Of a DNA stretch of 64,000 nucleotides, positions 40,501 through 50,568 are shown piece by piece. Positions within the stretch are counted from its first letter, which is position 1, and each line of letters starts with the position of its first letter. The stretch comes from Mycolicibacterium sp. S2-37 (GTDB lineage Bacteria > Actinomycetota > Actinomycetes > Mycobacteriales > Mycobacteriaceae). The notes under the pieces were generated by a model. The model did not search any database. It saw only the letters and a list, made by a program, of their open reading frames with translations, and was not told the origin of the DNA. The stretch lies in assembly GCF_017352375.1 (NCBI RefSeq), contig NZ_JAFEVR010000002.1:62001-126000 (forward strand), in the 5' to 3' direction. A program made the position numbers and the translations under genes.

Positions 40501-43500
40501 GATGCGGAGTCGCCGCACGCCCGCCGGCGACCCGAGTACCGGCGCATGGAGTCGCGGACTGGCCGCAACGGAGTGAAAACAGGCCGCCAGCAGTGCCGGG
40601 TGCACGCCGTATGCGCTCTGCCCGGAGCGCAGTTCGACGGGTAGTGCGATCTCGGCCAGCACCGAATCCGCAGCCTCGCCGCTGATGTGGAGGGCGGACA
40701 GACCAGGATGTGCCGCGGCGACCACGCGGTCCGGATGCGTGGCCAGCAGTGACGACACATCGTAGGGGGGCGGCTGATCGTCGTCTGCGGCATGCAGCGT
40801 CGCGGTCGCCTGCCGCCTGCGCCGACCGTCTCCGTTGGACTCCACGGCGAAGTCGACGACCCCCGGTGACGACAGCGACGCCGACACCGCGATCGCGGTC
40901 CGCTCGTCGATCGGCAGGGCCGGCCCGAGGTGCAGATCGCGGACCTCGGTGCCTGCGCCGAACACGACTCCTGCTGCCGCCGAGGCCATCTCACAGTACG
41001 CCGCGCCGGGAAGCACCGTGAGGTCCTCGACCCGGTATGCGGCGAGCCAGGGATGGGTCGCGGTACCCACCTCGGCCTCCCACACGTACCGTTCGGGCTC
41101 CTGCTGGAGTCGCACGTGGGGGCCGAGCAGCGGATGCGCCGACACCGTACGGCCACCGGGGGCGGCGGATTCGCGCGCCCGGTCGCCCAACCAGAACCGA
41201 CGGTGCGTCCAGGTGGGCAGCGGCGTATCGATCAGCTGCCCAGCGGGATAGGGCACGGCGAAGTCGACGGCGGCGCCCGCGTTGTGCAGATCCGCGACGA
41301 ATCCGGTGAGCCCCTGCGACAGGTCCGCACCGCGGCGCATGGCTGCCAGCGTGACCAGGGGCAGGTCGAGGCTGCGGGCGGTCCGCTCGACGGGGTCGGC
41401 GAGCCGCGGGTCGGGTGCCAGCTCGGCGAACACCCGGTAGCCGTCTTCGAGGGCGGCGCGGACGGCCGCGGAGAACCGCACCGTGCGACGGAGCCCCTGC
41501 GCCCAGTACCGGCTGTCGCACACCGGCTCTTCACGTGGGTCGAACCCGGTCGCCGAGTAATAGGGGACCGTCGGTGTCAGCGGTTGGACCTCCGCGAGCG
41601 CACCGCTCAGCTCGGTCAGGATCGGGTCGATCTGCGGAGAATTCCCGGCCACGTCGACGGCGATCTCGCGGACCGGCACATCGCGTTGCCGCCACACGGC
41701 GACGAAGTCGCGCACCCGCTGCGCGGCACCGGCGATCACGGTGGTCTGCGGCGCGGCCACCACCGCGATCACCACGTCCTTGACGGCGTTCTGCGTCAGC
41801 TCTGAAAGGACCTGTTTGGCGGGCAAATCCACCGAGGCCATCGCCCCGGAGCCGGCGACGGTGGCCATCAGCCGGGAACTGCGGCACACCACGCGCACCC
41901 CGTCCTGTAGCGACAGGGCACCGGCGACGACCGCCGCGGCGATCTCACCCATCGAATGCCCGATGACGGCCCCCGGTCGGACCCCACGCGCCGCCAGCGC
42001 GGCCGCGAGCGCCACCTGCATGGCGAACAACGTCGGTTCGATCCTCTCGATACCGACGGGCTCCTCGGGTCTCGACATCGCCTCGGTCACCGAGAATCCG
42101 GATTCGCCGACGATGAGGGGCTCGAGCTCGGCGACGGTGGCCGCGAACACCGGTTCTCCGGCGAGCAGACCGGCGCCCATCCGAGGCCATTGCGAACCTT
42201 GACCGGAGAACACCCACACCGGTCCTCGATCACCGTGTCCGACGGCCGGGCAAGGGGCGGTATCGCCGTCGGCGACCGCGCGCATGGCGTCGGCGAGTTC
42301 CAGCCCGCTGCGCGCAACGACTGCGGTACGGACGGGCCGGTGCGCACGCCGACGCGCCAGCGTGTAGGCGATGTCTGCCGGTGCCACCTCGTCATGTGCA
42401 CGCAGCCACTCGGCCAGCCGGGCGGCGCTGCGCCGCAGCGCATCGGCCGACGTGGACGACAGCGGGAACAACAGCGGCGCGCCGGCCGGCCCCGGTGACG
42501 CCGTGGCCGGATCCGGCGCCGGCGCCTGTTCGAGGATCGCGTGCACGATGGTCCCCGAGGCCCCATAGGACGAGACCGCGGCCCGGCGGGGCTGCCCGCT
42601 CTCGGCCGGCCACGTCGTGAGTTGCTGCGGGACGAACAGTTTGGTGTTGATCCGCGCCAGCGCGTCGGGCAAGCGGGTGAAGTGCAGATGCTGCGGGAGC
42701 GCGCCGTGCTGCAGCGCCAGGATCGCCTTCATCAGTCCGAGGAGCCCGGACGCGGGGCCGGTGTGTCCGACGTTGGCCTTCATCGATCCGAGCGCACAGG
42801 GGTGGCGCACCCCGTACACCTCGCAGAGACCGGCATACTCGGCCGCGTCACCCGCGGGCGTTCCGAGGCCGTGTGCCTCGACCATGGCGACGCTGTCGGC
42901 GTCCACGTTCGCGGCGTCGAGCGCAGCGCGGTACAGCGCGGTCTGGGCGCTCTGCGACGGTTCGCCGACGTTGCCGGTGCGGCCGCCGTGACTGACGGCG
43001 GTACCCCGGATGACCCCGAGGACCCGGTCCCCGTCGCGCTGCGCATCGACGAGCCGCTTGAGCACCACCACCGCGACGGCCTCACCGATGACGTAGCCGT
43101 CGGCGGCCACGTCGAACGTGCGGCACCGCCCCGTCGGCGAGAGGCGGCCCTGGGCGGTGGCGGCGACGAACCTGCGGGGTTCCAGCACGACGGATACGCC
43201 GCCGGCGAGCACGAGGTCGCTCTCACCCTCGTTCAGGCTGCGGCACCCCATGTGCACGGCCGTCAGACCCGATGAGCACGCCGTGTCGACGCTCAGGACG
43301 GGTCCGCGCAGTCCCATGGTGCGGGCGATGCGCCCCGATGCGTTGCCCGAAGCGTTGCCGTCGAAGCCGTACGGTCCCGCCATCGCGTCGGTGCCGGCGT
43401 GCACCAGTTGATAGTCCTGACCGGTCAGACCGACGAACACGCCCGTCGGGGAGTCGGTCAGCCCCCCGGGGTCGAGACCGGCGTGTTCGACCGCCTCCCA

Positions 43501-43866
43501 CGACGTCTCGAGGAGTAGGCGGTGTTGCGGATCGAGCGCGATCGCCTCTTCGTCGTCGATTCCGAAGAAGCCGGAGTCGAATCCGGCGACGTCGTCGAGG
43601 AACGCGCCCCACCGCGACGCCGACCCTCCCGACGCACCGGATTCCGGTGCGGGGAAGTCGTCGGAATCCCAGCGGTCCTTCGGGACCTCCGTGACGAGGT
43701 CATCGCCTCGCAGCAACGCTTGCCACAGTCGCTCCGGCGCGTCGACGCCGCCCGGTAACCGACAGGCCATGCCGATGACAGCGACCGGTTCGGACCACCC
43801 TGCGGCCATCGGTGGCGCCGGGTTCACCGTATCGACCGGTTTGCCGAGCGGTCGGACGCGCTGCAT
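37576..43866 (-). CDS. Mas-like iterative-type PKS (KS-AT-DH-ER-KR-ACP) with altered active sites
   Basis: A 2096-residue type I PKS in the length and order of mycocerosic-acid-synthase-like enzymes. KS has the Cys in DTACSSGL (197) and both His motifs, although HGTGT reads HGLGT. AT has GHSMGE (Ser 638), but the usual SHS motif is AGNS, with Asn 742 replacing the catalytic His. DH has lost both catalytic residues: DH is AY (Tyr 944) and LLDACF is LLAACF (Ala 1094). ER keeps GGVGQAA. KR reads TGGLSDLG but keeps YAAAN. ACP keeps DSLGAL (Ser about 2039). The frame is intact. The start is an ATG at residue 30 of the open frame, with GAGGAG 13 bases upstream. It probably extends the acyl chain for the NRPS and may stop at a 3-hydroxy stage. 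Confidence 0.92.
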   Translation of the reverse strand: MQRVRPLGKPVDTVNPAPPMAAGWSEPVAVIGMACRLPGGVDAPERLWQALLRGDDLVTEVPKDRWDSDDFPAPESGASGGSASRWGAFLDDVAGFDSGFFGIDDEEAIALDPQHRLLLETSWEAVEHAGLDPGGLTDSPTGVFVGLTGQDYQLVHAGTDAMAGPYGFDGNASGNASGRIARTMGLRGPVLSVDTACSSGLTAVHMGCRSLNEGESDLVLAGGVSVVLEPRRFVAATAQGRLSPTGRCRTFDVAADGYVIGEAVAVVVLKRLVDAQRDGDRVLGVIRGTAVSHGGRTGNVGEPSQSAQTALYRAALDAANVDADSVAMVEAHGLGTPAGDAAEYAGLCEVYGVRHPCALGSMKANVGHTGPASGLLGLMKAILALQHGALPQHLHFTRLPDALARINTKLFVPQQLTTWPAESGQPRRAAVSSYGASGTIVHAILEQAPAPDPATASPGPAGAPLLFPLSSTSADALRRSAARLAEWLRAHDEVAPADIAYTLARRRAHRPVRTAVVARSGLELADAMRAVADGDTAPCPAVGHGDRGPVWVFSGQGSQWPRMGAGLLAGEPVFAATVAELEPLIVGESGFSVTEAMSRPEEPVGIERIEPTLFAMQVALAAALAARGVRPGAVIGHSMGEIAAAVVAGALSLQDGVRVVCRSSRLMATVAGSGAMASVDLPAKQVLSELTQNAVKDVVIAVVAAPQTTVIAGAAQRVRDFVAVWRQRDVPVREIAVDVAGNSPQIDPILTELSGALAEVQPLTPTVPYYSATGFDPREEPVCDSRYWAQGLRRTVRFSAAVRAALEDGYRVFAELAPDPRLADPVERTARSLDLPLVTLAAMRRGADLSQGLTGFVADLHNAGAAVDFAVPYPAGQLIDTPLPTWTHRRFWLGDRARESAAPGGRTVSAHPLLGPHVRLQQEPERYVWEAEVGTATHPWLAAYRVEDLTVLPGAAYCEMASAAAGVVFGAGTEVRDLHLGPALPIDERTAIAVSASLSSPGVVDFAVESNGDGRRRRQATATLHAADDDQPPPYDVSSLLATHPDRVVAAAHPGLSALHISGEAADSVLAEIALPVELRSGQSAYGVHPALLAACFHSVAASPRLHAPVLGSPAGVRRLRIHRSLRGARYCHTRVTRVDATGVEADLDVLDEDGVVLLSARGCSFGTEAVDDTDRVLDERLLAVDWHPRRPPEPSRDDAGSWLVIAAAATAAAMTDALTERLSSHGAYCTTMGWYPHTDHSTTAEELRTRLRERPHAGVVIVTGPRSGNADDHPPAQALDCARHLLRIAREVTGTPGRLPHLVVVTRAAQTVLPGDVADLELGAVRGLLRVAAAELPHLRITHIDGDGSTDAGRLAGQLLSDSADDETAWRDGTWYTARLRPAPLRPDDRQVAVADHDRDGMRLRIRTPGDLETLELVSCDRVRPGPGQIEVAVTASSINFADVLVAMGRFPADGEAPELGGDFVGVVTQVGPDVIDHQVGDRVAGFCPGGCWGTFVTCDALLAVPLPRGLTDHQAVAAATATATAWYGLYEQARISSSDRVLIHSATGGVGQAAIAIARAAGAQIFATAGSAERRELLRSMGIQHVYNSRSTEFAEQIRQDTDGYGVDIVLNSLTGPALRAGLQLLATGGRFVEIGKRDVYGDTQLGLYPFRNNLTFHYLDLALMAHRHPHRVAELLRTVFGLVADGALPAARHTNYRLADTADAIRVMAAAQHTGKLLLEVSRPGHSAVVTPPEQVRVFRPDGAYLITGGLSDLGLFLAEKMADAGCGRIVLTSRSQPTLKALETIELIRVMGADVVVHCGDISDPDTARRLVANATGTGLPVRGVLHAATTSGDAALADITDELLERHWAPKVHGAWNLHIATADQPLDWFCCFSSAAALVGSPGRGAYAAANSWLDSFTRWRRVQGLPATVIAWGAWGQIGHTTASSEGAETAVTPDEGAHAFEALLRHDRPYTGYAPITGTTWLTALAHRSPFAEAFRSVDDNRTGTARLRAVLGELPPEEWPGRLRRLISDQIGLVLRRSIDPDRPLSEYGVDSLGALELRTRIESETGIRLASGDLADRSVRDIAELLSRRLTPRQDAGSDTRPETAR

Positions 43867-43953
43867 GAAGCCATTCCATCTCCTCACAACAGCGACTGAA
43901 CTGTTCGCTGACCGCCCAACGATCCGGCCCCCGCATCGCGGCGAGGAATTCAA

Positions 43954-43969
43954 TTGACGCAGACGTAGG
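43954..43969. promoter_or_regulatory. Operator-like site before the PKS gene
   Basis: TTGACG-CAGA-CGTAGG has a perfect left half and CGT in the right. It lies 88 bases upstream of the preferred PKS start, in the 247-base divergent region shared with the acyl-AMP ligase. On the PKS strand it reads CACCTACGTC, the same ten bases as the core of the site before mbtH apart from one extra C. Confidence 0.4.
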
Positions 43970-44087
43970 TGGCGCTGGTCAAGTGTCGGTCGAGGCGCCG
44001 TCGGTGTTTCACGTCATCTGAATGCGTGTACGGCGAACCTTGCACCGGAGCGATGGCTGTTCAACTTCCGGTTTCGAGGATGTCGCG

Positions 44088-44103
44088 TTGACGCCTGCGG
44101 TAA
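44088..44103. promoter_or_regulatory. Operator-like site before the acyl-AMP ligase
   Basis: TTGACG-CCTG-CGGTAA has a perfect left half and four of six matches in the right. It ends ten bases before the GTG proposed for the ligase, which argues for that start over the TTG at 44105. Confidence 0.35.
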
Positions 44104-44113
44104 TTTGCATCGC

Positions 44114-45895
44114 GTGACACAGGTGGCCCAGACATCCCTTCCGGCTCTGCTGCGCGAACGCGCCAGTCTGCAGCCGGACGACACGGCGTTCACGTTCTTC
44201 GACTACGAGCAGGACCGGGAGGGTGTCGCCGAGAGCCTGACCTGGCCGCAGCTGTATCGACGGGTGTCCAACGTGGCGCGCGAACTTCGTTCCTGTGCAT
44301 CCCCCGGTGATCGCGCTGTGATCTCGGCGCCCCAGGGGCTGGACTACATCGTCGGCTTCCTCGGCGCGTTGGAGGCCGGCCTCATCGCTGTCCCGCTCTC
44401 GGTTCCGATGGGTGGTGTCGCCGACGAGCGTGTCGATTCGGTGTTGCGCGACGCCTCGCCCGCCGCAGTCCTCACCACCTCCGCGGTCGTCGGTGACGTG
44501 GCGGCCCGGGTCGCCCCCCATCTCGGCGCATCCCCACCGGCCGTCGTCGAGATCGATCTGCTGGCGCTCGACGCGCCGGTGCCGCCTGACGGCGGACAGG
44601 GCGTCTCGTCCACCGGTGACCATCCGGACATCGCGTATTTGCAGTACACCTCGGGATCGACCCGCAGCCCGGCCGGGGTGATGATCTCCTACACGAATCT
44701 GATGACGAACATCGGCCAGATCACCACCGACTACGCCGTCGACCACGGGGGCGTCGCCCCGCCGGATATGACCGTGGTGTCGTGGCTGCCCTTCTATCAC
44801 GATCTCGGCCTGCTCCTGGGTATCTGCACCCCGGTCTATGGGGGCTTCACCACGGTGCTCACCAGCCCGGTGGCGTTCCTCGAACGGCCGGCTCGTTGGA
44901 TGCAGCTGATGGGGAGCCATCCGCAGGCCTTCACCTCGGCGCCCAACTTCGCCTTCGAACTGGCCGCCCGCAAGACGACGGACGCCGACATGGCCGGTCA
45001 CGACCTCGGCGACGTCTTCATCATCCAGAGCGGCGCCGAGCGGGTGAACCCCACGACCGTCAACCGCTTCGCCGACCGGTTCGCCGATTTCCATCTCGAC
45101 CCCAGGGTCATCCAACCGTCGTACGGTCTTGCGGAAGCGACACTGTACGTGGCGACGTGCAGGCCGGGCAGGCCGCCGGAGATCGTCGACTTCGACCCCG
45201 AGCACCTGTCGGCGGGCGAGGCGAAGCGATCCGGCACCGGCGGCGGCACACCGCTGGTCGGCTATGACACCCCGCTGTCCACGCAATCCCCACTGGTGCG
45301 GATCGTGGATCCGCAGACCCGCATCGAGTGCGAGGACGACAGGACCGGCGAGGTGTGGGTTCACGGCGACAACATCGGCATGGGTTACTGGCAGAAGCCG
45401 GAGGAGAGCGAGCGTGTCTTCCGTGCCACGCTCGCCACGCCGGTCGCCGGTACGCCGACGGGGCCCTGGCTCAGGACCGGAGATCTCGGGTTCGTCTCTG
45501 CCGGGCAGCTCTTCATCGTGGGCCGGATCAAGGATCTGCTGATCGTCCGTGGACGCAACCACGCCCCGGATGACATCGAGGCCACCATCTCGGAGCTCAG
45601 CAGGGGCCGGGTTGCGGCCATCGCCGTTCCCAGCGAGGGCGAAGAGCGACTGGTGGTGATCGTCGAGGTCAGGAGCAACGGATCGGCCGAGGAGGTCGCG
45701 GACGCGCTCACCGTGCTCGGCAACGCGATCACCGCAGCCGTCTCCAGCGCGCACGGGCTTGCCGTCGCTGACCTGGTCCTCGTCCCGCCGGGTTCGATCC
45801 CGATCACGACCAGTGGCAAGGTGCGCAGAGCGGCGTGCGTCGAGCAGTATCAACGAAACCAGTTCTGCCGCATCGGTACTCGTCACGGCGGTTGA
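44114..45895 (+). CDS. FadD23-like fatty-acyl-AMP ligase
   Basis: A 593-residue ligase that activates a long-chain fatty acid as acyl-AMP and passes it to a carrier protein rather than to CoA. It is very close in pattern to FadD23 of M. tuberculosis. Shared blocks include [40 protein letters not shown] with the P-loop core, MSWLPFYHD-like [32 protein letters not shown], and [14 protein letters not shown] at the C-terminus. The start is taken at GTG; a TTG three codons earlier is in frame. It diverges from the PKS, as FAAL and PKS genes often pair in mycobacterial lipid loci, so it probably primes the PKS or the starter C domain of the NRPS. Confidence 0.9.
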   Translation: MTQVAQTSLPALLRERASLQPDDTAFTFFDYEQDREGVAESLTWPQLYRRVSNVARELRSCASPGDRAVISAPQGLDYIVGFLGALEAGLIAVPLSVPMGGVADERVDSVLRDASPAAVLTTSAVVGDVAARVAPHLGASPPAVVEIDLLALDAPVPPDGGQGVSSTGDHPDIAYLQYTSGSTRSPAGVMISYTNLMTNIGQITTDYAVDHGGVAPPDMTVVSWLPFYHDLGLLLGICTPVYGGFTTVLTSPVAFLERPARWMQLMGSHPQAFTSAPNFAFELAARKTTDADMAGHDLGDVFIIQSGAERVNPTTVNRFADRFADFHLDPRVIQPSYGLAEATLYVATCRPGRPPEIVDFDPEHLSAGEAKRSGTGGGTPLVGYDTPLSTQSPLVRIVDPQTRIECEDDRTGEVWVHGDNIGMGYWQKPEESERVFRATLATPVAGTPTGPWLRTGDLGFVSAGQLFIVGRIKDLLIVRGRNHAPDDIEATISELSRGRVAAIAVPSEGEERLVVIVEVRSNGSAEEVADALTVLGNAITAAVSSAHGLAVADLVLVPPGSIPITTSGKVRRAACVEQYQRNQFCRIGTRHGG

Positions 45896-45898
45896 CCC

Positions 45899-47863
45899 TC
45901 ACAGGGTGAAGAGCGCCTCCAGGATCGTGATCATGAGGTTGAGGAGGAGCGGCGGCGTCCCGGTGTCGCCCGCGCCGCCGTTCAAGCCGTCGAACAGGCT
46001 GCCGTTTCCACCGAGCCCACCCTTGCCGGCGATCCGCTGATCGAACGCGGATGCGCCGCCGCCGGTGCCGCCCGCGCCGCCCGTGGACAGCAGACCCGAC
46101 GCGTTGCCGCCCGCGCCACCGTCCCCGCCGCGGGCCTGTCCGACGATGTCGGACGCTGCTGCGAGCAGGCTGTATGCGGCGCCGCCGTCGCCGCCGCTAC
46201 CGCCGAGCGTCGTCCCGTCACCACCTGCGCCGCCCTTGCCGCCCAGCGCGACATTCGGACCGGTGGTGCCGAAGAGCAGTGCCACCGCATTCAGCACGGT
46301 GCTCAACGGGGCGTATTCGATGTTGATCGCGATGCCGCCGTCGCCGCCTCGCCCGCCCGCACCGGACAGGCCGGTGCCGCCCGCTCCACCGGCGCCACCG
46401 AAGACGGTCCCGGGAACGTATGCCCCGCCGAGGACGGCTCCGGGATCGGGCGCTCCGAAGTATCCGAGGCCGACGCTGAGCACCTGACCGCCGTCACCGC
46501 CCCTGCCGCCGCTCGCGCCGTCGCCGCCTCGCCCGCCCGCACCGCCGCCGCCGCTGAGGAACCCGCCGTTGCCGCCCTCGCCGCCGTCACCGCCGTTGCC
46601 GCGGGACAGCGACCCGACGCCGCCCGCGCCACCCATACCGCCTGCGCCGCCGGTGCCGAACAGGAACGCCGATCCGCCGGCCCCGCCCTTGCCCCCGGTG
46701 GTGCCGGTGATGCCCAGGTTGAGCAGCGTCCCACCGGATGCGCCGTTACCGCCTGCGCCGCCGTTGCCGATGAAACCGGCGGGGCCGCCTTTACCGCCGT
46801 CCTGTCCGGAACCCGGCGGCGGGGAGTAGCCGTTTCCGCCGTTGCCGAACAGCCAGCCGCCGGCTTTACCGTCCGGGCTCTGTGCGGTGCCGTTCGCGCC
46901 GTGACCGATGATCGGACGCCCCCGCCACTGGTTCACGGCCCAGGCGTTGAAGACCTCCTCGACGGTCAGCCTGATCGGGATGTCGAAGATTCCTATCGGC
47001 GCGACGACGCTCTGGAACTGCGCGACGAGTTCGAGCAGCACGCCGGGCAGGACCAGAAGGAAGTCGATGTTCCCGGCCAGTGCGGTCACCTCGGTGGGTT
47101 CCGCGAGCGCGCTCAGTGCGACCGTCTGGATCGCCGTCGAGTCCGCGTCGAGTGGGGCGCCGGGGCCCATGGCGGGAGCAACCAGCGTGTCGGTGTCGTC
47201 GGCGACGGTGACCAGCGGCGTGGCGGCCGTCGTGACCAGGGGTGAGCTGGTGTGGGCCGGACCGCCCGGCGGCGTCACCGTCACGCTCGCTACGGCGGTG
47301 ATTCCCGCACGGGGGCCCGGTCGGTCGTCCGCTGTGCTCGGTGCGGTGCCCGGCGCCGGGGCGGCCGCAACGACATCCGCGGTGACCTGCTGTGCCGACG
47401 TGCTTCGAGCCGGGGCCGTCAGCACGCGGCCGACCTCGGGCTCGGGCGCGGCGGATCGTGCGACCCGGGCCGCGGACCTGCCGCGTACCGGCTGTGTCGA
47501 AGATTCGGCGTCGCGCTCTACGCCGCGCGAGCCGCTCGACTCTCCGGTCGACGTGCCGGTCGACGTGCCGGTCGACGTGCCGGTCGACGCCGTGGTGGCA
47601 GCCGGTCCCGTCGACACGCCGACACTGCCGGAGGGCGGGCCGGAGCCGGGGTTGCTGCCGCCGGGCGAAGCCGAATCGCCGGCCGGGGTGTCGGCGTGGG
47701 CGACGGCCGTTCCGTTCGACAGCGACGCACAGACACCCAGGGCCACGGCGCCTGTTCCGAGCCACAGGGCGACGTCGCCGTGACGCTCCGTCGCCCGGTG
47801 ACGCCCGGCGCGCAGGTTCGCCCTGTGCTTCGCTCGAGTCGTCGCACGATGTCTAGCGGCCAC
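45899..47863 (-). CDS. PGRS-type glycine-rich secreted protein without PE domain
   Basis: A 654-residue protein in three parts. The N-terminus is basic, then a hydrophobic stretch (about residues 31-52, [17 protein letters not shown]) ends in AHADTPAG, which looks like a signal peptide. A low-complexity Ser/Thr/Gly/Pro linker follows, with a [12 protein letters not shown] run. From about residue 320 a PGRS domain of GGxGG repeats ([15 protein letters not shown]) fills the rest, closing with a hydrophobic [16 protein letters not shown]. The PE domain normally ahead of PGRS is absent. Such proteins are probably surface-exposed; function is unknown. The stop lies three bases from the convergent ligase stop, so nothing suggests a shared role. 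Confidence 0.82.
   Translation of the reverse strand: MAARHRATTRAKHRANLRAGRHRATERHGDVALWLGTGAVALGVCASLSNGTAVAHADTPAGDSASPGGSNPGSGPPSGSVGVSTGPAATTASTGTSTGTSTGTSTGESSGSRGVERDAESSTQPVRGRSAARVARSAAPEPEVGRVLTAPARSTSAQQVTADVVAAAPAPGTAPSTADDRPGPRAGITAVASVTVTPPGGPAHTSSPLVTTAATPLVTVADDTDTLVAPAMGPGAPLDADSTAIQTVALSALAEPTEVTALAGNIDFLLVLPGVLLELVAQFQSVVAPIGIFDIPIRLTVEEVFNAWAVNQWRGRPIIGHGANGTAQSPDGKAGGWLFGNGGNGYSPPPGSGQDGGKGGPAGFIGNGGAGGNGASGGTLLNLGITGTTGGKGGAGGSAFLFGTGGAGGMGGAGGVGSLSRGNGGDGGEGGNGGFLSGGGGAGGRGGDGASGGRGGDGGQVLSVGLGYFGAPDPGAVLGGAYVPGTVFGGAGGAGGTGLSGAGGRGGDGGIAINIEYAPLSTVLNAVALLFGTTGPNVALGGKGGAGGDGTTLGGSGGDGGAAYSLLAAASDIVGQARGGDGGAGGNASGLLSTGGAGGTGGGASAFDQRIAGKGGLGGNGSLFDGLNGGAGDTGTPPLLLNLMITILEALFTL
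47544..47588 (+). repeat. 12-bp tandem repeat, about 3.75 copies
   Basis: Consecutive copies of ccggtcgacgtg inside the PGRS gene encode the repeated Thr-Ser-Thr-Gly unit on the minus strand. Because the unit is a multiple of three, copy-number change would alter linker length without a frameshift. Confidence 0.85.
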
Positions 47864-47958
47864 CGGCCGGACTTTACCGGGCCGTGCTTACGCAAGCGAC
47901 AATTTGTTCTCTTTTGCAGCGATTCGCCGTCGGTGCGTGATATGGACGCCGGAGACGA

Positions 47959-49617
47959 CTACGTCCCGGCGAGTGCCTTGGCCCAGCGGTAGTCGGCCTT
48001 TCCTGCGGGTGAGCGGACGATCTTCGGCGACCGGATGAAGGCTTTGGGGATCTTGTAGCGGGCGATCGCGCGACCACACGTCTCGACGAGTTCGTCATCG
48101 GAGGCCGTTGCCCCTTCGGCGAACTGAACGATGGCGACGACCTCGCTGCCCCAGCGCTCCGAGGGCCGGCCGACCACCACGACGTCGTACACGGCCGGAT
48201 GGGCCGCGATCGCGCGCTCCACTTCCTCGACGAAGATCTTCTCGCCGCCGGAGTTGACCGTCACCGAGTCGCGGCCCAGCAACTCGATCCGCCCGTCGGC
48301 CAACATGTTGGCCCGGTCGCCGGGCACCGACCAACGCACCCCGTCGATGGTCGGGAACGTCTTCGCGCTCTTGGCCTCGTCGTTCAGGTACCCCAGCGGG
48401 ATCAGATCACGGCGCGCCAGCCATCCGGGACCCTCACCGGGGCCCAGCACCCGGCTGAAATCCGCCGCCACCACGGCGGTGTCGCTCTGCGGCGTGAACG
48501 TCGCCGCCTGGACCTCCGCGCCCGCGCTGGCGTAGGTGCTCATCTGCGCGCCGGACTCCGAGGAACCCACCGCGTCGAGCACGAGAACGTGGGGCAGCGC
48601 GGCGAGGATCCGCTCCCGCACCGTGGGCGATAGCGGGGCGCCGCCGTTGGTGACGGTGACCAACCCCGACAGGTCGTGGTCACCGCGCTCCATCTCGTCG
48701 AGCAGGGGGCGGGCGACCGCGTCGCCCACCATCGGGATGCTGAGCACCCGCTCCCGGGCGGCGACCCGCAACGCGTCGGCGGGGTCGAGTCGGTCGACGC
48801 AGTCCGGGATCGCGAGCTTGCCCCCCATCGTGATCGTGTTGTAGGCCGCCCACTGCGCCGCGCCGTGCATGAACGGCGGGATCATCAACAGGCCCATCGC
48901 CCCGCCTCCGGCGATCGCCCGCTCGGCGAGTTCCTCGTAGGACGCTAGGAAGGTGTCGCTGCCGAAGGGGCGGCCGCCCATCGAGGACAGGAAGATGTCG
49001 TGCTGGCGCCACAGGACGCCCTTGGGCATCCCGGTGGTGCCGCCGGTGTAGAGGATGTACAGATCGTCGGGCGAGGGGGTCGGCATTCCCGCCCCGGGCA
49101 CCGGCGTCGCGACGACCGACTCGTAGTCGACGGCGCCCGGCAGCAGCGGGTTGCCCGAGCCGTCGTCGACCTGGATCAGCACCGTGAGCTGCGGCAGCTG
49201 ATCGCGCACCGCGGCCACCTGCGGGGCGAACTCCGCCCCGTACACCAGCGCCCTGGCCCCGGCGTCGTTGAGTAGATACACCAATTCTTCGCCGACGTAG
49301 CGGTAGTTGACGTTGAACGGGGCGACGCGGGCGCGGTAGGCGCCGATCATCGCTTCGAGGTACTCGTTGCCGTTGCGCAGGTAGATGCCGAGGTGATCCT
49401 GCCCTGACTCATGGCCGGCCAGCTCCGACCGTTCGGTGTGGCAGCCCAGCCCCAGCGCCACCAGATGGTGGGCGACGCCGTCGATCCGGGCGTCCATGTC
49501 GGCGTAACTCAGGCGCCGGTCGCGCCACACCAGGAACGTCTGGTCGGGCACCGCCCGTGCGACGGTCGAGAAAACCGTCGAGAGGTTGAATTCCACGCCG
49601 TCGCTCGTCATGGCCAT
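47959..49617 (-). CDS. FadD19-like acyl-CoA synthetase
   Basis: A 552-residue adenylate-forming enzyme. The core is ILYTGGTTGMPKGVLWR (about residues 170-186), followed by IPPFMHGAAQW, DAVGSSESGAQ, VPGDRANMLADG, SVTVNSGGEKIFVEEVE and the closing RSPAGKADYRWAK. This pattern resembles FadD19-type synthetases that form CoA thioesters of steroid side-chain or other branched acids. Several in-frame ATGs cluster at 49609-49623; the middle one was used, and the longer open frame upstream is antisense to a secreted-protein gene. It is separated from the biosynthetic region by the PGRS gene, and no link to the lipopeptide is evident. Confidence 0.85.
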   Translation of the reverse strand: MAMTSDGVEFNLSTVFSTVARAVPDQTFLVWRDRRLSYADMDARIDGVAHHLVALGLGCHTERSELAGHESGQDHLGIYLRNGNEYLEAMIGAYRARVAPFNVNYRYVGEELVYLLNDAGARALVYGAEFAPQVAAVRDQLPQLTVLIQVDDGSGNPLLPGAVDYESVVATPVPGAGMPTPSPDDLYILYTGGTTGMPKGVLWRQHDIFLSSMGGRPFGSDTFLASYEELAERAIAGGGAMGLLMIPPFMHGAAQWAAYNTITMGGKLAIPDCVDRLDPADALRVAARERVLSIPMVGDAVARPLLDEMERGDHDLSGLVTVTNGGAPLSPTVRERILAALPHVLVLDAVGSSESGAQMSTYASAGAEVQAATFTPQSDTAVVAADFSRVLGPGEGPGWLARRDLIPLGYLNDEAKSAKTFPTIDGVRWSVPGDRANMLADGRIELLGRDSVTVNSGGEKIFVEEVERAIAAHPAVYDVVVVGRPSERWGSEVVAIVQFAEGATASDDELVETCGRAIARYKIPKAFIRSPKIVRSPAGKADYRWAKALAGT

Positions 49618-49652
49618 GACCATACATCGGTCATTTCTGCGTATGGTCGACG

Positions 49653-50075
49653 TCAGGCGGGGTGCAGCCCGCTGCCGGTCAGCACGGTCGGTTGCCAGCC
49701 GCGGGCTCCCACGCACAGCAGCGGCCTGCCGTCGGGCGCCTGGGCCGTCGACTGCGGATTGGGGCACGGCGCACCGATGTCCTGCACGCCATACAGCTGA
49801 TAGGTCGACGTCCAGAATCCGGTGTAGACCGGCGGCCACTGATTCGGGATGTACTTGCACTGCAGGGGTTCACCGCCGCGACCGCGGCCGAACACGTTGC
49901 GATCCCAGCTGTAGCAGGGCCCACCGAGGTGGGCGTCGTAGCTCATCCCGGGAACGTCGGTGGGGTACCGGCCCGGATCGTCGGGGAACTCGTTCGACGG
50001 ATCGGCGAGTGCGCCCGGCGCAAGACCGATGGCGGCCCCGGCGATCGCCGCGGCGACGAGGAGTTCGCGAAGCAT
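49653..50075 (-). CDS. Secreted mycobacterial hypothetical protein
   Basis: A 140-residue protein with a clear Sec signal peptide: hydrophobic AAAIAGAAIGLAPGALA ending near residue 24, then DPSNEFPDDPGRYPTDVPGMSYD. The mature part has four Cys residues (GGPCYSW, LQCKYIP, APCPNPQ, LLCVGAR) that may form two disulfides. No domain is recognised. The start is an ATG; a much longer open frame runs into the neighbouring gene and has no signal peptide, so it was rejected. The surface or periplasmic role is unknown. Confidence 0.75.
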   Translation of the reverse strand: MLRELLVAAAIAGAAIGLAPGALADPSNEFPDDPGRYPTDVPGMSYDAHLGGPCYSWDRNVFGRGRGGEPLQCKYIPNQWPPVYTGFWTSTYQLYGVQDIGAPCPNPQSTAQAPDGRPLLCVGARGWQPTVLTGSGLHPA

Positions 50076-50124
50076 GCACGGAAGGGTAGCCCGTGGGCGA
50101 TGCCGTGCGTCCGCTTTCGGCGCC

Positions 50125-50502
50125 CTACTCGTCGGTGCCCGGAGGGGCGGCGGTGTCGAGCACGCTGACGGCGATGCCGTAGGGAAGGAACCGCACCCTG
50201 CGCTTCGGGTCGGTGTTGTTCTTGTTGGCGCGCAGCGCATCGAGTTCGGTCGGATACACCTGCTCGATCTGCGCACCACCGTCGTCGTCGACGGTGTAGA
50301 TCGCCCACACCCCGTCGCCCGTCTCACCGGTCGTCTCGGGTTCGGTGCGGGGCCGGGAGAACCGGCCCAGCTCGTCGATCAGGGCTCCCCAACCGGCGCG
50401 CTCACCGGAGGTAGCGAACAGCCGGCCGACACCCTCGAGCGCTTCGCGAGCCACTCGATCGAGGTCCTCCGGGTCGAAGCCGAAAGGTCCGTTGTTGCTC
50501 AT
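50125..50502 (-). CDS. Conserved mycobacterial hypothetical protein
   Basis: A 125-residue soluble acidic protein, starting SNNGPFGFDPEDLDRVARE. The middle part (VWAIYTVDDDGGAQIEQVYPTELDALRANKN) and the hydrophobic LPYGIAVSVLD give it a small compact look. No known motif is recognised. The ATG was chosen over a frame open to 50634, which would run antisense into the divergent SnoaL-like gene. It may be co-transcribed with the secreted-protein gene about 50 bases downstream. Confidence 0.7.
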   Translation of the reverse strand: MSNNGPFGFDPEDLDRVAREALEGVGRLFATSGERAGWGALIDELGRFSRPRTEPETTGETGDGVWAIYTVDDDGGAQIEQVYPTELDALRANKNNTDPKRRVRFLPYGIAVSVLDTAAPPGTDE

Positions 50503-50568
50503 ACATCCACGGTACTCACCATGCGGGTGATCGCCCCGGGAACGGACTAGCGCGATAATGGCTGACTT

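Noticed and set aside
46000-46900. Dense short repeats taken as a CRISPR array
   Set aside because: They are the GGxGG-coding repeats of the PGRS gene, without constant repeats and unique spacers.
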